DNA from: Rugosimonospora acidiphila
Lineage (GTDB): Bacteria; Actinomycetota; Actinomycetes; Mycobacteriales; Micromonosporaceae
DNA length: 64,000 nt
NCBI RefSeq assembly: GCF_039543385.1
Contig: NZ_BAABJQ010000011.1
Coordinates: 1 to 64,000, forward strand
Reading direction: 5' to 3'
Shown here: in pieces, positions 18,185 through 26,300 of the stretch
Numbering within the stretch: the stretch's first letter is position 1
Layout: each line of letters starts with the position of its first letter
Position numbers and translations under genes: made by a program
Notes under the pieces: generated by a model
The model's database searches: none
The model's input: the letters and a program-made list of their open reading frames with translations, nothing else
What the model was told of the DNA's origin: nothing

Positions 18185-18214
18185 GGTCCGGGCACCCGAT
18201 CGGGCACCCGGACC
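18185..18214. terminator. Hairpin between convergent genes
   Basis: GGTCCGGG at 18185-18192 pairs with CCCGGACC at 18207-18214, with a further self-complementary CCCGATCGGG inside. It lies 7 bp after the pirin stop and 16 bp from the hydrolase stop, so it could serve both strands. Confidence 0.55.
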
Positions 18215-18230
18215 TCGCGACGTCCAACCC

Positions 18231-18962
18231 TCACGCGGCCGAGAGCAGCGACGCCTTCAGCCCGTCCGGGATCGCCTCCAGGATGGCGTCCGCCATCCGC
18301 TCCGGGGCCGAGTACATGACCTCGTGCGACCCGGGGATCTCGACCACCTTGGGCTCGTGCAGCCGCTCCCAGAACTCCTTCCAGGCGAACAGCGTGTCGT
18401 CGGTCATGTGGATGTACCCCGCCGGCAGGCGCAGGTCGAAGAACCGCTGCACGTCGGCCCGCCAGGTCAGCGAACCGGGCCCCTCGGGGGTGAGTTCGGC
18501 GAACGCGAGGGCCGCGACGGCCTCGGTGGAGTCCTGGATGAACGCCGCCCGCCAGGTCTGGTAGGTGGGGCTCCAGCTGCCGTCCTCGTGGAAGACGAAC
18601 ATGTGCTGCAGCCGCGAGGTGTCGGCGTTCAGGTCGATCAGTTCCTGGCCGTGCACCGGCACCACCGCGTTGGCGAAGATGGTGGCGGCCACCCGCTCGG
18701 AGACCTCCTGGGCGACGGCCATGATGATGCTTCCGCCGAACGAGTGCCCGACCAGTACGACGTCGTCGAGGTCGTGCTGGGTGATGAAGTCCACCAGGCC
18801 CGCCACCATCTGGTCGTGGCTGAGGTTGCGGGGGACGTGCGGGCCGTGCCCGGGGATGGTCGGCGCCCACACGTTCGCGACGCCCCGGTCCTTCAGGTGC
18901 GCGACGACCCTGTCCCAGGCCCGGCCGTCGTGGAAGGCGCCGTGGATGAGAACGATGTTCAT
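18231..18962 (-). CDS. Alpha/beta-fold hydrolase (esterase-like)
   Basis: 243 residues from ATG 18962 (GGGAG 8 nt upstream). The oxyanion region is IVLIHGAFHDGRAWDRV, the nucleophile elbow GHSFGG, and the catalytic His is in PGSHEVMYSAPERM near the end. The compact size and HGAFHD start resemble plant methylesterase/EstC-like hydrolases. Substrate unknown. An interrupted inverted repeat lies 242 bp upstream at 19204-19234. Confidence 0.85.
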   Translation of the reverse strand: MNIVLIHGAFHDGRAWDRVVAHLKDRGVANVWAPTIPGHGPHVPRNLSHDQMVAGLVDFITQHDLDDVVLVGHSFGGSIIMAVAQEVSERVAATIFANAVVPVHGQELIDLNADTSRLQHMFVFHEDGSWSPTYQTWRAAFIQDSTEAVAALAFAELTPEGPGSLTWRADVQRFFDLRLPAGYIHMTDDTLFAWKEFWERLHEPKVVEIPGSHEVMYSAPERMADAILEAIPDGLKASLLSAA

Positions 18963-19203
18963 TGGTACTGCTCCCAATAGCGGGTAGGAGGAGCCGGCCG
19001 TCGCTATCCGTCGCGTTGTCAACGGAAATGCGATGGCTTTCCAAGAATTTGAGTTTGTGAATGAATTGCGAGCGACGTGGGCCCTGCGTCGCACGCTTTC
19101 GGGAAAACGCATTTTCGGGGAAACTGTCGCGCTCACCGGCAGCGTAGCAGGGCGTCGGCTTCAAGATCCAGTTCGGCCGCGCAATTTCTCCGTGCGAACC
19201 CTT

Positions 19204-19234
19204 GACCAAACCATTGCGCCAGTCGCAATTGGTC
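19204..19234. promoter_or_regulatory. Interrupted inverted repeat, possible operator
   Basis: GACCAA (19204-19209) and TTGCG (19214-19218) are complementary in order to CGCAA (19224-19228) and TTGGTC (19229-19234), with a 4-nt bulge on the left arm. It overlaps a TTGACC hexamer. Could be an operator or an RNA hairpin. Confidence 0.3.
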
Positions 19235-19352
19235 TGCGATTCATTCACCGTTCAACGCCGAACGCCTCGCCCGCCGCGCCTGGCTCCCGGGCAGGCCGCC
19301 GCGCGGGCCAGCGCCGGCAACCCGAGTCGGCAGGAGGACTGTCAGACAGAAG

Positions 19353-19380
19353 GGGGCGCCCGTCTCGCGACGGGCGCCCC
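19353..19380 (-). terminator. 12-bp stem, 4-nt loop terminator
   Basis: GGGGCGCCCGTC (19353-19364) pairs perfectly with 19369-19380 around TCGC. It lies 38 bp after the stop of the minus-strand gene ending at 19419 and is followed on that strand by a T-containing run (TTCTGTCT). Confidence 0.8.
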
Positions 19381-19418
19381 AAATCCATAATCTCCGAGGT
19401 CGAATTCCGGTCAGGTGC

Positions 19419-20615
19419 TCAGCACTGCCAGGTCACGGCCTGACTGTGGCCGTCCCTCGACTTGGGGGCGGCGTAGCCCACGACGAGGTTGGTGTCGGAG
19501 ATCCCCTTCAAGGTGACCCTCGCGTCAGCCGAAAAACTCTGCAGCGGAATCGGGTTCTTATCCGGGATCACGGCGGTGGGGGTCACCACCCAGCCCGAGG
19601 CGTTCACGGCGCCGCCGTTGTCGGCGGAGTTCAGGATCGTCACGCTACCGGTTCGCAGGTTCCAGCGTGCTGTCTGGCTGGCGCCGGGAAACTCGCCGAC
19701 AGCGCCGGTGACCCACTCGCCCCGTGCTCCATAGGCCAGCGACTTCTGACCGGAGGGTGCGGCCAGCTTCCGACCGTGGCCGTTCGCATCCCAGGTGTAC
19801 GCGGCGTCGGCCACGCCCGCGACATAAGACGTACCGACCCGGGTGCCGTCGTCGGTGATCGCGAAGAGGTTGGCCCCGGCGGGCAGCGTCACCTTGTGCG
19901 CGGTCGTCGACCCGGCCGGCCAGATCACTCCGACGGCGCCGGCACCCTCTACCGAGCCTTTCGCCTCCGCGTTGATGACGACGTCGCCGGCCGCGTTGAT
20001 GCTCGCCGTGGGAAAGAGGTGAGGATAATGCGGCAGCGGTGACAGCTTGGTCACCGTCCCGTTCTGGTACCGGTACACGTACTGGTCATCGGGGCTGTTC
20101 TCCGCCTGTCCCACGACGACGCCGTTCGCGTTGATCGCGTCCACCGTCGCGGATTTCGCGTGCACGGGAAGGACCTGCGCTCTGCCGCCGGTCCAGAGGA
20201 TAGGTACGCCGTTCTGGCCAACCCAGGCCTGGCCACCGACGTACCGGCCGGTCGGATCCACGGCGGATGCCTCGACATCGGCCAATCCGTTGGGGGACGG
20301 CAGCGCCGTCACCGCGCAGGGTTGAGCGCTCGGTGTCGCGCTGGCCGCGTCCTGCGTCGCTCGGGGTGCGCCGGCAGCGATCGGCGCAGCCACCGACCGA
20401 TGCCCGGACGGCCCGTCCGCCGCTCTGATGACCAACGGAGTGGCCAACATGGCGGCCACGACGAGCGCGGACACACCCGCGACACCGAACGACCGCCGTC
20501 GACGCAGGCTGCGCCGGCCGACCGTGATCACCTGGTTGAGGTCGACCCGGGTTGGTGGCGCCGACACGCCGGACAGTAGATCGCGTAGTACGAAGTCGCG
20601 GTCTTCCTCAGTCAT
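19419..20615 (-). CDS. Single-pass membrane protein with extracellular HAF-like repeats, sigma-factor partner
   Basis: 398 residues. The short cytosolic N-terminus (MTEEDRDFVLRDLLSGVSAP) and Arg-rich stop-transfer precede a helix at about 43-63 (FGVAGVSALVVAAMLATPLV). The remaining ~330 residues are extracellular, with repeated patterns such as VDAINANGVVVGQAEN, ASINAAGDVVINAEA, AITDDGTRVGTSYVAG and GISDTNLVVGYA, like HAF/WD-type beta-propeller repeats. Its start overlaps the stop of the ECF sigma gene (ATGA), so the two are co-translated. By position it should be the anti-sigma or sensor partner, but no canonical zinc anti-sigma HxxxCxxC motif is present, so this role is inference. Confidence 0.7.
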   Translation of the reverse strand: MTEEDRDFVLRDLLSGVSAPPTRVDLNQVITVGRRSLRRRRSFGVAGVSALVVAAMLATPLVIRAADGPSGHRSVAAPIAAGAPRATQDAASATPSAQPCAVTALPSPNGLADVEASAVDPTGRYVGGQAWVGQNGVPILWTGGRAQVLPVHAKSATVDAINANGVVVGQAENSPDDQYVYRYQNGTVTKLSPLPHYPHLFPTASINAAGDVVINAEAKGSVEGAGAVGVIWPAGSTTAHKVTLPAGANLFAITDDGTRVGTSYVAGVADAAYTWDANGHGRKLAAPSGQKSLAYGARGEWVTGAVGEFPGASQTARWNLRTGSVTILNSADNGGAVNASGWVVTPTAVIPDKNPIPLQSFSADARVTLKGISDTNLVVGYAAPKSRDGHSQAVTWQC

Positions 20616-21127
20616 CTCATCTCCCGTTGACCGACCATCGATTCCGAATTGCCGAGCACTTCACGCAGCGCGGCCAGACCTCGGGCCGTTTGACTCTTCA
20701 CAGTCCCGACCGAACAGCCGAGCGCCTCCGCGGTCGCCTCCACAGAGAGATCGCAGAAGTACCGCAACACGAGCACGCTCCGTCGCCCCGGCGGCAACCG
20801 CCGCAGAGCGTTCTCGATCTCGTCGCGTTCCTCCACGCCGGGTGCTTCTGGTAGCGCACTGTCTACCCAGGCCGACCGCAGCACGACCCGTGACCACCGC
20901 GAGCGCCGCTCATCAACGAACTTGTGGATCAAGATCTTGTGAACGTAGGCGTCCAGGTCGTCGGCGGCCCGCGCGCGACGCCAGCTCAGGTAGAGCGCCG
21001 TCAGAGCCGCCTGCACAATGTCGTCGGCTCGATGTGCGTCACCGCACAACAGATACGCAGCGTGGTGAAGGCGCGGCAGCCGCGCGGAAACATACTCAAC
21101 GTAATCCCGCTCAGCCTCCGGCTGCAT
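20612..21127 (-). CDS. SigE-family ECF RNA polymerase sigma factor
   Basis: 171 residues; ATG 21127 with GGAG 6 nt upstream. Region 2 is about residues 10-75 (YVSARLPRLHHAAYLLCGDAHRADDIVQAAL, then DDLDAYVHKILIHKFVDERR). Region 4 is about 105-155 (NALRRLPPGRRSVLVLRYFCDLSVEATAEALGCSVGTVKSQTARGLAALR). This is the short SigE-family type very abundant in Micromonosporaceae and Streptomyces. It directs RNA polymerase to a small regulon, presumably controlled by the co-translated membrane protein. Confidence 0.92.
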   Translation of the reverse strand: MQPEAERDYVEYVSARLPRLHHAAYLLCGDAHRADDIVQAALTALYLSWRRARAADDLDAYVHKILIHKFVDERRSRWSRVVLRSAWVDSALPEAPGVEERDEIENALRRLPPGRRSVLVLRYFCDLSVEATAEALGCSVGTVKSQTARGLAALREVLGNSESMVGQREMR

Positions 21128-21303
21128 GCCGGCTCCTCTCTCTCACGAGTATCTGCTCTGTAGTCGTACGAGGAGGCCCAGGAGGTTGCTCGGGTAACCG
21201 CTCCAACATCGGCGGGACCATCGAGGCCGTGCACGATGGATATCTTGAGATGCGCGACTGGCTGACGCGCGAACGGGTGGTCCTCAACGGTTACCGCATG
21301 GTG

Positions 21304-21342
21304 CGGCGGCGCGCCACCCGTCCGGGCAGTGGCGCGCCGCCG
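21304..21342 (-). terminator. 14-bp perfect-stem hairpin after pectinesterase
   Basis: Positions 21304-21317 are perfectly complementary to 21329-21342, with an 11-nt loop. It lies 11 bp after the pectinesterase stop on the minus strand. Confidence 0.8.
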
Positions 21343-21353
21343 TCATTACCGCT

Positions 21354-22478
21354 TCAGTGGACCGGATTCCAGCCGTCGCTGCCCGCGAGGTAGCGCTGCG
21401 GCGTGTAGGTCGCTGCCTGGGCGTCGGTCAACTGGGGCCGGTTGCTGTTGACCGTCGCACCCGCGCCGGTGTCGTGGTATTCGAAGAAGCGCGCGTTCTT
21501 CCACGAGAAGCCGGACATGTCCGTCCACGGTGCGTCCTTGATGTGCGCGCCCAATGTGGACTCGCGGTACACCACCTGCGCGATGGCGTTCGGATCGCCG
21601 CTCGGGTGCCACGGGCGGCCGAGGTACACCGTCTTCGCGGCGGCCGGACTGGTCAGCGTGCAACGGTAGAACAGGAAGCCGTACGGGTTGCCGATGTCGG
21701 TCGACGCGGCGGTGACGTACCCGTTGTTGCTCGACGAGCCCCGGTTGAGGGAGTTGATCTGGCAGCCGTCGAACACCGCGGTGCCCCGGCCGAAGATGAA
21801 GTCCACGTCGCCCTCGACATAGCAGGAGTGCAGGTACACCCGGCCACGGGTGGCGGTGGACGGGCTGTTGAGGTACAGCGTGTCCTGGTTGCCGAGGAAC
21901 CGCACGTTGTCGAAGGTCAACCGGTCGGCGCTGGTGAGCACGGCCACGGCCTGCTGGTCGGCGATCTCCGGGTGCCCCGCCTCGTTGAACGTGTTGGAGA
22001 AGGTGAGGTTGGACGCGGTGAAGTCGTGGCCGGCGATGGTCACCGAGGCGCTGCCGGACGTGCCGTACGTGCCGCCGCCCGGCTTGGCGGTGCCGCTCGC
22101 GTTGTCGTAGGTGATGACGACGTTGCTGGGTCCGGCACCGGCCCCGACGAAGGAGATGTACGGCTTGTTCGAGGGGATGTTGACGAGTTCCTTGTAGGTG
22201 CCGGCCTTGATGGTGATGGTGTACCGGCTCGGGTTGTTCGCCGGCACCGCGTTGACCGCGGCCTGCACGGTGGTGTAGTTGCCGGTGCCGTCCTTGGCGA
22301 CGACGGACGACGACGCGGCGGAGGCGGCGCGTCCGGCACCGAGCGACGCGACGCTCAGGGTCGCGGCGGCCAGGGTCGCGGCCAGGGCCGTGGCGCGGAT
22401 CGCGGTGTGGATCGCGGCGCGGCTGCCGGCCGGGCTCGGGGCGGGTGGGCGGATCGGACGGGAAGCGAGCGGTGTCAT
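21354..22478 (-). CDS. Secreted pectinesterase (CE8)
   Basis: 374 residues with a long Sec signal (hydrophobic core ATALAATLAAATLSVASLGA, cleavage near AASAASS). The mature protein starts SVVAKDGTGNYTTVQAAVNAV, typical of CE8. Catalytic motifs visible are GNQDTLYLNS, YVEGDVDFIFGRGTAVF (two catalytic Asp) and YLGRPWHP (Arg), all intact. It hydrolyses methyl esters of homogalacturonan outside the cell, pointing to plant-matter degradation. Transcription is probably controlled by a LacI-family repressor, since a perfect palindrome sits at the promoter 57-72 bp upstream of the ATG. Confidence 0.95.
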   Translation of the reverse strand: MTPLASRPIRPPAPSPAGSRAAIHTAIRATALAATLAAATLSVASLGAGRAASAASSSVVAKDGTGNYTTVQAAVNAVPANNPSRYTITIKAGTYKELVNIPSNKPYISFVGAGAGPSNVVITYDNASGTAKPGGGTYGTSGSASVTIAGHDFTASNLTFSNTFNEAGHPEIADQQAVAVLTSADRLTFDNVRFLGNQDTLYLNSPSTATRGRVYLHSCYVEGDVDFIFGRGTAVFDGCQINSLNRGSSSNNGYVTAASTDIGNPYGFLFYRCTLTSPAAAKTVYLGRPWHPSGDPNAIAQVVYRESTLGAHIKDAPWTDMSGFSWKNARFFEYHDTGAGATVNSNRPQLTDAQAATYTPQRYLAGSDGWNPVH

Positions 22479-22534
22479 GGCGACCTCGGGAGCGGGAGCG
22501 GGGTGGCGTCCGGGTCGGAGACGCCTCGGTGAGG

Positions 22535-22588
22535 CGGAAAGCGCTTTCCGAAGTATCGAAGATAGTCCAATAGATAGATACCTGTCAA
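22535..22588 (-). promoter_or_regulatory. Sigma70-type promoter with LacI-type operator for pectinesterase
   Basis: On the minus strand, TTGACA (22588-22583), a 17-nt spacer and CTATCT (22565-22560) form a good -35/-10 pair. Ten bases on, CGGAAAGCGCTTTCCG (22535-22550) is a perfect 16-bp palindrome with the central CG of LacI/GalR-family operators, placed at the expected transcription start, as for repression by steric block. Confidence 0.75.
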
Positions 22589-22618
22589 CCTATGGGACGG
22601 GTGGGGTGGGCGCGGCGC

Positions 22619-23218
22619 CTACTGCGCCAGCCAATCGACGGGGGTGGCGCCCTGCGGCGCGTACCGGATGATCTGCGGCCGCTTGCCCGCCGGCACCGCG
22701 AACACCACCCAGCCGCGCAGGCACTGGCCCGGCCGCAGGCTCTGCGGACTGCTCGGGTACGCCGGCTTGGGGAACTGGGCCGAACTGGTCCGGGTGGCCA
22801 CGATGGACGAGTCGTCGGGGTACCGCAGCGACCACGGCCCGTCGCTGACCGTCGCCTCGAAGACCGACCCGGACTCGGCGCAGGTCTGGATGTCGGCCGC
22901 GGCCCACTCGTCGCCGGGCCGATCGGGCGCCATCGCGGCGGCGGCCGGCTGGTCGTACCCGAACACTGTCGCCGAGATGAACCCGTTGTTCGCGGTGACC
23001 GTCTCGCCAATGGCGTGGCCCTGCGGCGCCGAGCCGGGCGAGACGCTCGGCGGCTGCTGCCCGGCGCCCGGCGGCGGCGTCACGATCGGCCCCGGGGATC
23101 CGGTTGTCTGGCCGCCGCATCCGCCGGTCAGACCCGCGGTCAGACCGGCGAACAGGACGGTCAGTAACGCGCCGCGTTTGCTCGCGTACCCTCCGCGTGT
23201 CGCCGGTCGTCCCGTCAT
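22619..23218 (-). CDS. Secreted lipoprotein, DUF4352-like
   Basis: 199 residues. The positively charged start (TRGGYASKRGALL) and hydrophobic stretch end in a lipobox LTGGC at about residue 34, then a Thr/Pro/Gly-rich linker. The folded part has GETVTANNGFISATVFGYDQP, WAAADIQTCAESGSVF and PGQCLRGWVVFAVPAGKRPQIIRYAP, with two cysteines spaced as in DUF4352-type immunoglobulin-like domains. It is anchored on the outer face of the membrane; role unknown. The pectinesterase promoter begins 30 bp after its stop. Confidence 0.75.
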   Translation of the reverse strand: MTGRPATRGGYASKRGALLTVLFAGLTAGLTGGCGGQTTGSPGPIVTPPPGAGQQPPSVSPGSAPQGHAIGETVTANNGFISATVFGYDQPAAAAMAPDRPGDEWAAADIQTCAESGSVFEATVSDGPWSLRYPDDSSIVATRTSSAQFPKPAYPSSPQSLRPGQCLRGWVVFAVPAGKRPQIIRYAPQGATPVDWLAQ

Positions 23219-23260
23219 GGCCTAGATAATGCCTGGTCTCCGGCGGGGTTGGGTGACGGG

Positions 23261-23296
23261 TGGTGGATGGCGGACCGGCCGGCCCGCCATCCACCA
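23261..23296 (-). terminator. 13-bp perfect-stem hairpin after the S53 protease
   Basis: 23261-23273 pairs perfectly with 23284-23296; the 10-nt interior contains a self-complementary CCGGCCGG. It lies 64 bp after the protease stop on the minus strand and ahead of the lipoprotein start. Confidence 0.75.
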
Positions 23297-23359
23297 CATG
23301 CCGTCAGGCTGAGGCAATGGCCTGTGCTCGCCTCCGCCACAAAACGGCTCCGGCTGCGC

Positions 23360-26300
23360 TCAGGCGGTCTTCAGTGCGAAATTCGCCGTCGTCGTCGTGC
23401 CCTTGGCGATTTTGACGGTGCGTACCTGCGGCTGGTAGCCGTCCTTGGCGACGATCACCTGCAGCGGGTTGTTGCGGACGTCGAGCCACAGCGCGTACTG
23501 GCCGTTGCTGTCGGTCTTGAGCGTGTAGCTCGCCGCCCAGGTGTCGACCTGCACGGTCGCACCGGCGATCGGTGCGCCGCTGGCCGAGGTGATGGCGCCG
23601 GCGATCTTGCCCCAGGTCTTCGGGGGCTTGACCGTCATCGTGACGTTCACCGGTGCGAGCGAGTAGGGCGTGTCGGAGCGCAGCGCCAGACTCGCCGTGA
23701 ACGTGCCCGGCTGGGTGATATCCGGTGCGGTGGCGTCCAGCGTCACGGTCACCGTCGCGCTCGCACCCGGTGCCAGGGTCAGGCTGGTCGGGTTGGCCGA
23801 CAGCCAGCTCACGTCCCCGCTGCCGGCAGCGCAGTCGGCGAATCCGGGCAGCACCTCGGAGTTGGCCAGCGGTGGCGTGCCCAGGGGGCCGCCGGGGTTG
23901 CCGCCGACCTTGTAGAAGCCGCAGGCACCGCCGCCGCGGTACAGCGAATTGTTGGAGTTGGGCAGCGCCGACCACTGGCCGCTGTCCGGGTCGAACGCGT
24001 ACCCCTGGTTGGTGATTGTGCTGCTGCCCGCGGTGACTCCGCCGGAGACGAGCAGCTGTCCGCCCGAGGTCGCGGTGTCCGCGGCCCACAGGTCGATCGG
24101 CAGGTCGGCCACCGGCGACCAGGAGTCGCTGTCCGGGTCGTAGGCGTAGGCGTGCGTGATGGCCGCCTCGTCGGTGGTACCGCCGGCGCAGTACACCTTC
24201 CCGTCGATGCCGCCGCAGGACTCCCAGGCGACCGGTTCGGGGTAGGCGGCGGCGCTCGACCAGGAGTTGCTGGCCGCGTCGTACACCTGCACATCGCTGT
24301 TGCCGCAGGTGTCCGTGCCGCAGCCACCCACCTGGTACAGCCGGTTGCCCAGCACGGCACTGCCGCCCGCCGCGTACGGCTTCGGGTTGTCCGCGCCGGT
24401 CGACCAGGCGTTCGTGGCCGGATCGTAGATCTCCACCTTGGGATCGGGGTCACCGCTGGCGCCCCAGCCCCCGGCGGCGATCAGCTTGCCGCCGATGAAC
24501 CCGCCGCCCGGATGTTCCCGGGTGTCCGCGGCGCTGGCCAGCTTGGTCCAGCTGCCCGCGTCGGGATCGTAGGTGTACAGGTCGGCCAGGTCTTCCTCGC
24601 CGTCGAAGCCGAACGCCGAGTAGAGCTTGCCGTCGTCGGAGCCCGCCAGGTTGTCCTGGATCGTCGCCGGGTAGTCGGGGATGGCGGTCCACGGCGCGTC
24701 CGCAGGCGAATCGTCGGCCGCCGCCTTACCCGCCGCCCTGCCCGCGGCCTTCGCGGCCTTGACGGCCGCGCTCATCGAGTGCCGGTTGACGGTGGTACGC
24801 ACCAGGTTCAACGGGGCGCCGGTGGTGCGGCTGGCCTGCTGGAACGCGCCGGACTGTTCGGCGATGTTCAGCGTGGCCGGTTGGCCCCCGGTGTTCTTCA
24901 CGGTCACCGTCGCGGTGGCCTGGCCCTGCCAGGGCACCGTCTTGGTGATGCTGGTCGGTGTCACCTTGAGCTGTCCGGCGGCCAGCGCGAAGTTCGCCTT
25001 CGTCGTGAAGTTCGCGGCCACCTTCACCGACTTGGACGGCGAGGCGTAGTGCGGCTTGGACGCGGTGAACTGGTGCGCCCCGGTCACCGGCGAAAACAGC
25101 CAGTAGAAGCCGTCGCCGAGGTTCGGGTCGTCCGGTGTGGCCGCGCTGGTACCCGTGGCGACATCGGAGTCCACAGTGGACACAACCGCGCCGTTGACGC
25201 CGGCCTTCGTGTTGGCGTCGGTCACCTGGCCGGCCACCAGCCCGCCGTGTACCGGGTCGCAGGTGCGCGAGCCCAGGAACACGTTGTCGACCTCCCACCA
25301 GTACGCCCACATGCCCACGTAGTGGAACCGCAGCTGCACCGCCGGCTTGCCGGCGGCCTGCGGCAGCGGCAGGTCCACGTGCGCCGGCCCGGTGACCGAG
25401 TCCGCGTCGTGATGCCACAGGTTGGTCCAGGTCGCCCCGCCGTTGACCGTGACGTCCACGTTGGCCTCGCCGTTGAGGAACGACCTGTAGTCCGTGTCGA
25501 AGCTGAGGTCCGGCGCGGTCGTGCCGGAGAAGTTGACCACCGGGGTGGTCAGTACGGTGTCCTCGGTCTTGCCCTCGCCGAGGTAGTCACTGTCCACAAT
25601 GGCGAATCCACCGGTGCCGCCGGTGAGGTTGCCGCGCGGCTCCGGGTCGTCGAACTCCCAGCCGCCGTTGGCGTTGGCGTCGGTGACCGTCCAGCCCGCC
25701 GGGGTGTCGGTGCCCTCGAAGGTCTGCGTCGAGCCGTCGAAGGACTCCTGGTACCCGGCTGCCGTGCAGCTGGTCGCGTCGACCGGCACGGCGACGTCGG
25801 CTGTCGCGTCGTGGGTGCCCACCGTCACGTCGCGGGTGACGGTCTGGTACCCGGGATAGTTGGCGGTGACCTTCAGGTGGTAGGTCTGCCCCTGTGGCAG
25901 CTGGAGCTCGTAGTGCCCGGTGTAGGGATCGGTGAACACCGGCGCGCCCGGCACCCCGTCGACGCTCAGCTTCGCGTACAGCGGCCAGCCGTGCCCGGAG
26001 CCGTCGGTGACCGTACCGCTGACGGTCGCGCTGGGCAGCGCGCTCAGCGCCACGTTCTCGGTGACCGTCGCGCCGTCCGCGACCGCGACACCGGTCACGG
26101 TCGCGCTGCCGTACCCGTACGCGGCGACGGTCAGGTCGTAGCTGCCGGCCGGCACGCTCAGGTCGAAGTGGCCCGCCGCGTCGGTGGACGTGTTCATGTC
26201 CGAGGTGGACACCGTGGCGCCGGCGATCGGCGCGTGGGTGCCGGCGTCGGTCACGGTTCCGGTGATGTCGCCGTGCGGCCCGGTGGTAAACGCCTCCAGG

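Larger units (their letters stand above)
18963..19418. other. 456-bp intergenic region, partly AT-rich
   Basis: No convincing gene. The stretch 19000-19260 is markedly less GC-rich than its surroundings, and short frames in it lack codon bias. It holds an interrupted inverted repeat (19204-19234) and the terminator of the next gene (19353-19380). Confidence 0.6.
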
